From Streptomyces vietnamensis (lineage in GTDB: Bacteria > Actinomycetota > Actinomycetes > Streptomycetales > Streptomycetaceae): a stretch of 64,000 bases of DNA. Position 1 is the stretch's first letter; the number at the start of each line of letters is the position of its first letter. The notes beneath the pieces are model-generated. The model searched no databases. It was not told where the DNA came from and saw only the letters and a list, made by a program, of their open reading frames with translations. Below, piece after piece: positions 63,293 through 64,000 of this stretch. The position numbers and the translations under genes were made by a program. The stretch spans positions 2,089,001 to 2,153,000 of the forward strand of contig NZ_CP010407.1 in the NCBI RefSeq assembly GCF_000830005.1, read 5' to 3'.

Positions 63293-64000
63293 CAGTGGCA
63301 GGTGTAGGTCGGGCCGGAGTCCTTGACCTGGTCGTCGGTGCCGACGTACTGCCAGGTGTAGGTGGTGTCGGTGAGGTCCAGCTTCAGGACGCCGTAGGTT
63401 CCGCTGATCCGCTTCTGGCTGTTCGGCTGGACGGTCTCGATGGGATAGGGCTCGGCGCCGCCCATGCCGCCGACGATCTCGACGATGCCGTCGGCGGTGG
63501 CCCGCCCGTTCGGGTCCTGCGGGGCGAAGCGCTCGTAGTGGTGGTCGTGTCCGTTGAGGACGAGGTCCGCCCCGGCCGCGTAGAGGATCTGCCACACGGG
63601 CTTGGAGACGGGGTCGTTGCCGTGGCCGCCGGAGGAGTACAGCGGGTGGTGGAAGTAGGCGGCGAGGCAGCCCTTGGTGTTGCGTGCGAGGTCGTCCTTG
63701 AGCCACTGGATCTGCGCGGCGTCGTCGAAGGTGTTGGAGTCGAGGGCGACGAAGTGCCAGTTGCCCTGGTCGTAGCTGTAGTACGGCTTGCCCTGCGGGT
63801 AGGCGATGGCGCCGAAGTACGACTTGTAGCCGGAGAACGCGCCGGCCGGGTCGTAGGACTCGTGGTTGCCGGGCACGGGCCGCGTCTTCGTCTTGAAGGC
63901 GCCCCAGGTCTTGTCGTAGTAGTTCCGGAAGTCCGAGAGGCGGGCGTCGTCGTACTGGTTGTCGCCCATCGTCAGGTAGAAGGACGGTGCGATGCGCTGG
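63292..64000 (-). CDS. metallophosphoesterase, C-terminal part (partial)
   Basis: At least 235 residues of a calcineurin-like metallophosphoesterase; the N-terminus lies beyond the right edge. Metal-binding motifs visible are YLTMGDNQYDDARL, RPVPGNHESYDP, AAYFHHPLYSSGGHGND and LVLNGHDHHYERFAPQDP, matching the GDN, GNHE and GHxH blocks of the family. The end (DTTYTWQYVGTDDQVKDSGP) suggests a secreted phosphatase-type domain. It is the first of a coupled three-gene operon with an MFS transporter and a propeller protein. The start cannot be determined here. Confidence 0.92.
   Translation of the reverse strand, partial: QRIAPSFYLTMGDNQYDDARLSDFRNYYDKTWGAFKTKTRPVPGNHESYDPAGAFSGYKSYFGAIAYPQGKPYYSYDQGNWHFVALDSNTFDDAAQIQWLKDDLARNTKGCLAAYFHHPLYSSGGHGNDPVSKPVWQILYAAGADLVLNGHDHHYERFAPQDPNGRATADGIVEIVGGMGGAEPYPIETVQPNSQKRISGTYGVLKLDLTDTTYTWQYVGTDDQVKDSGPTYTCH

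Overview
The window is very GC-rich chromosomal DNA from a Streptomyces or a close relative. The evidence is the codon bias, many GTG starts and overlapping stop/start codons, dapD, the suf operon, opcA next to zwf, whiA, an RbpA-family protein and a secreted M14 carboxypeptidase. The gene order (suf, ABC transporter, ctaA, ctaB, tkt-tal-zwf-opcA-pgl, pgi, secG-tpiA-pgk-gap, whiA-yvcK-rapZ-uvrC, uvrA, uvrB) is the conserved actinobacterial core order and also recalls the Mycobacterium Rv1420-Rv1466 region. I see no insertion sequence, integrase, prophage, CRISPR array, tRNA or rRNA.

Layout. 1-2900: the 5' part of dapD, a TetR/SMR efflux pair with a double operator, and a membrane protein. 2894-9440: a complete suf operon read leftward, sufR-sufB-sufD-Rieske-sufC-sufS-sufU-sufT, with a SufR-type operator at the start codon and a DtxR/IdeR-type iron box upstream. 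9544-16000: a DUF72 protein, an ABC exporter, ctaA and ctaB (heme A), an amidohydrolase and a small conserved protein. 16339-22963: the oxidative and non-oxidative pentose phosphate operon. 22986-32877: two PH-domain membrane proteins coupled to pgi, an MFS exporter, a SIS protein, an RbpA-family protein, secG and the lower glycolysis genes tpiA, pgk and gap. 33097-41193: a 983-residue secreted carboxypeptidase, then the uvrC-rapZ-yvcK-whiA operon, closed by a canonical terminator. 41252-45558: an SDR, a 594-bp mosaic of GC-rich repeats, a secreted papain-like protease coupled to a membrane-anchored partner, an XRE-like regulator and a Tat Rieske lipoprotein. 45692-57912: uvrA with a histone-H1-like tail, a mycothiol-type enzyme, an MBL hydrolase, an MHS transporter, terC, a TerD protein fused to a degenerate FtsK-like module, terD and uvrB. 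57984-64000: an MHYT membrane protein, an alkyltransferase, an MFS transporter, and a three-gene operon (metallophosphoesterase, MFS, beta-propeller) that runs off the right edge.

How the parts connect. Fe-S assembly, heme A, glucose-6-phosphate oxidation and nucleotide excision repair all appear as operons. Repeated features are one- or four-base overlaps (translational coupling), long hairpins closing convergent pairs, and a TAnnnT hexamer exactly 12-13 bases before the start codon of about ten genes, which points to frequent leaderless transcription. The least explained parts are the Ter cluster with the TerD/FtsK-like fusion, the protease pair, and several repeat or palindrome elements. 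Most of the window is ordinary core chromosome, and no clearly new multi-gene system is proven here.
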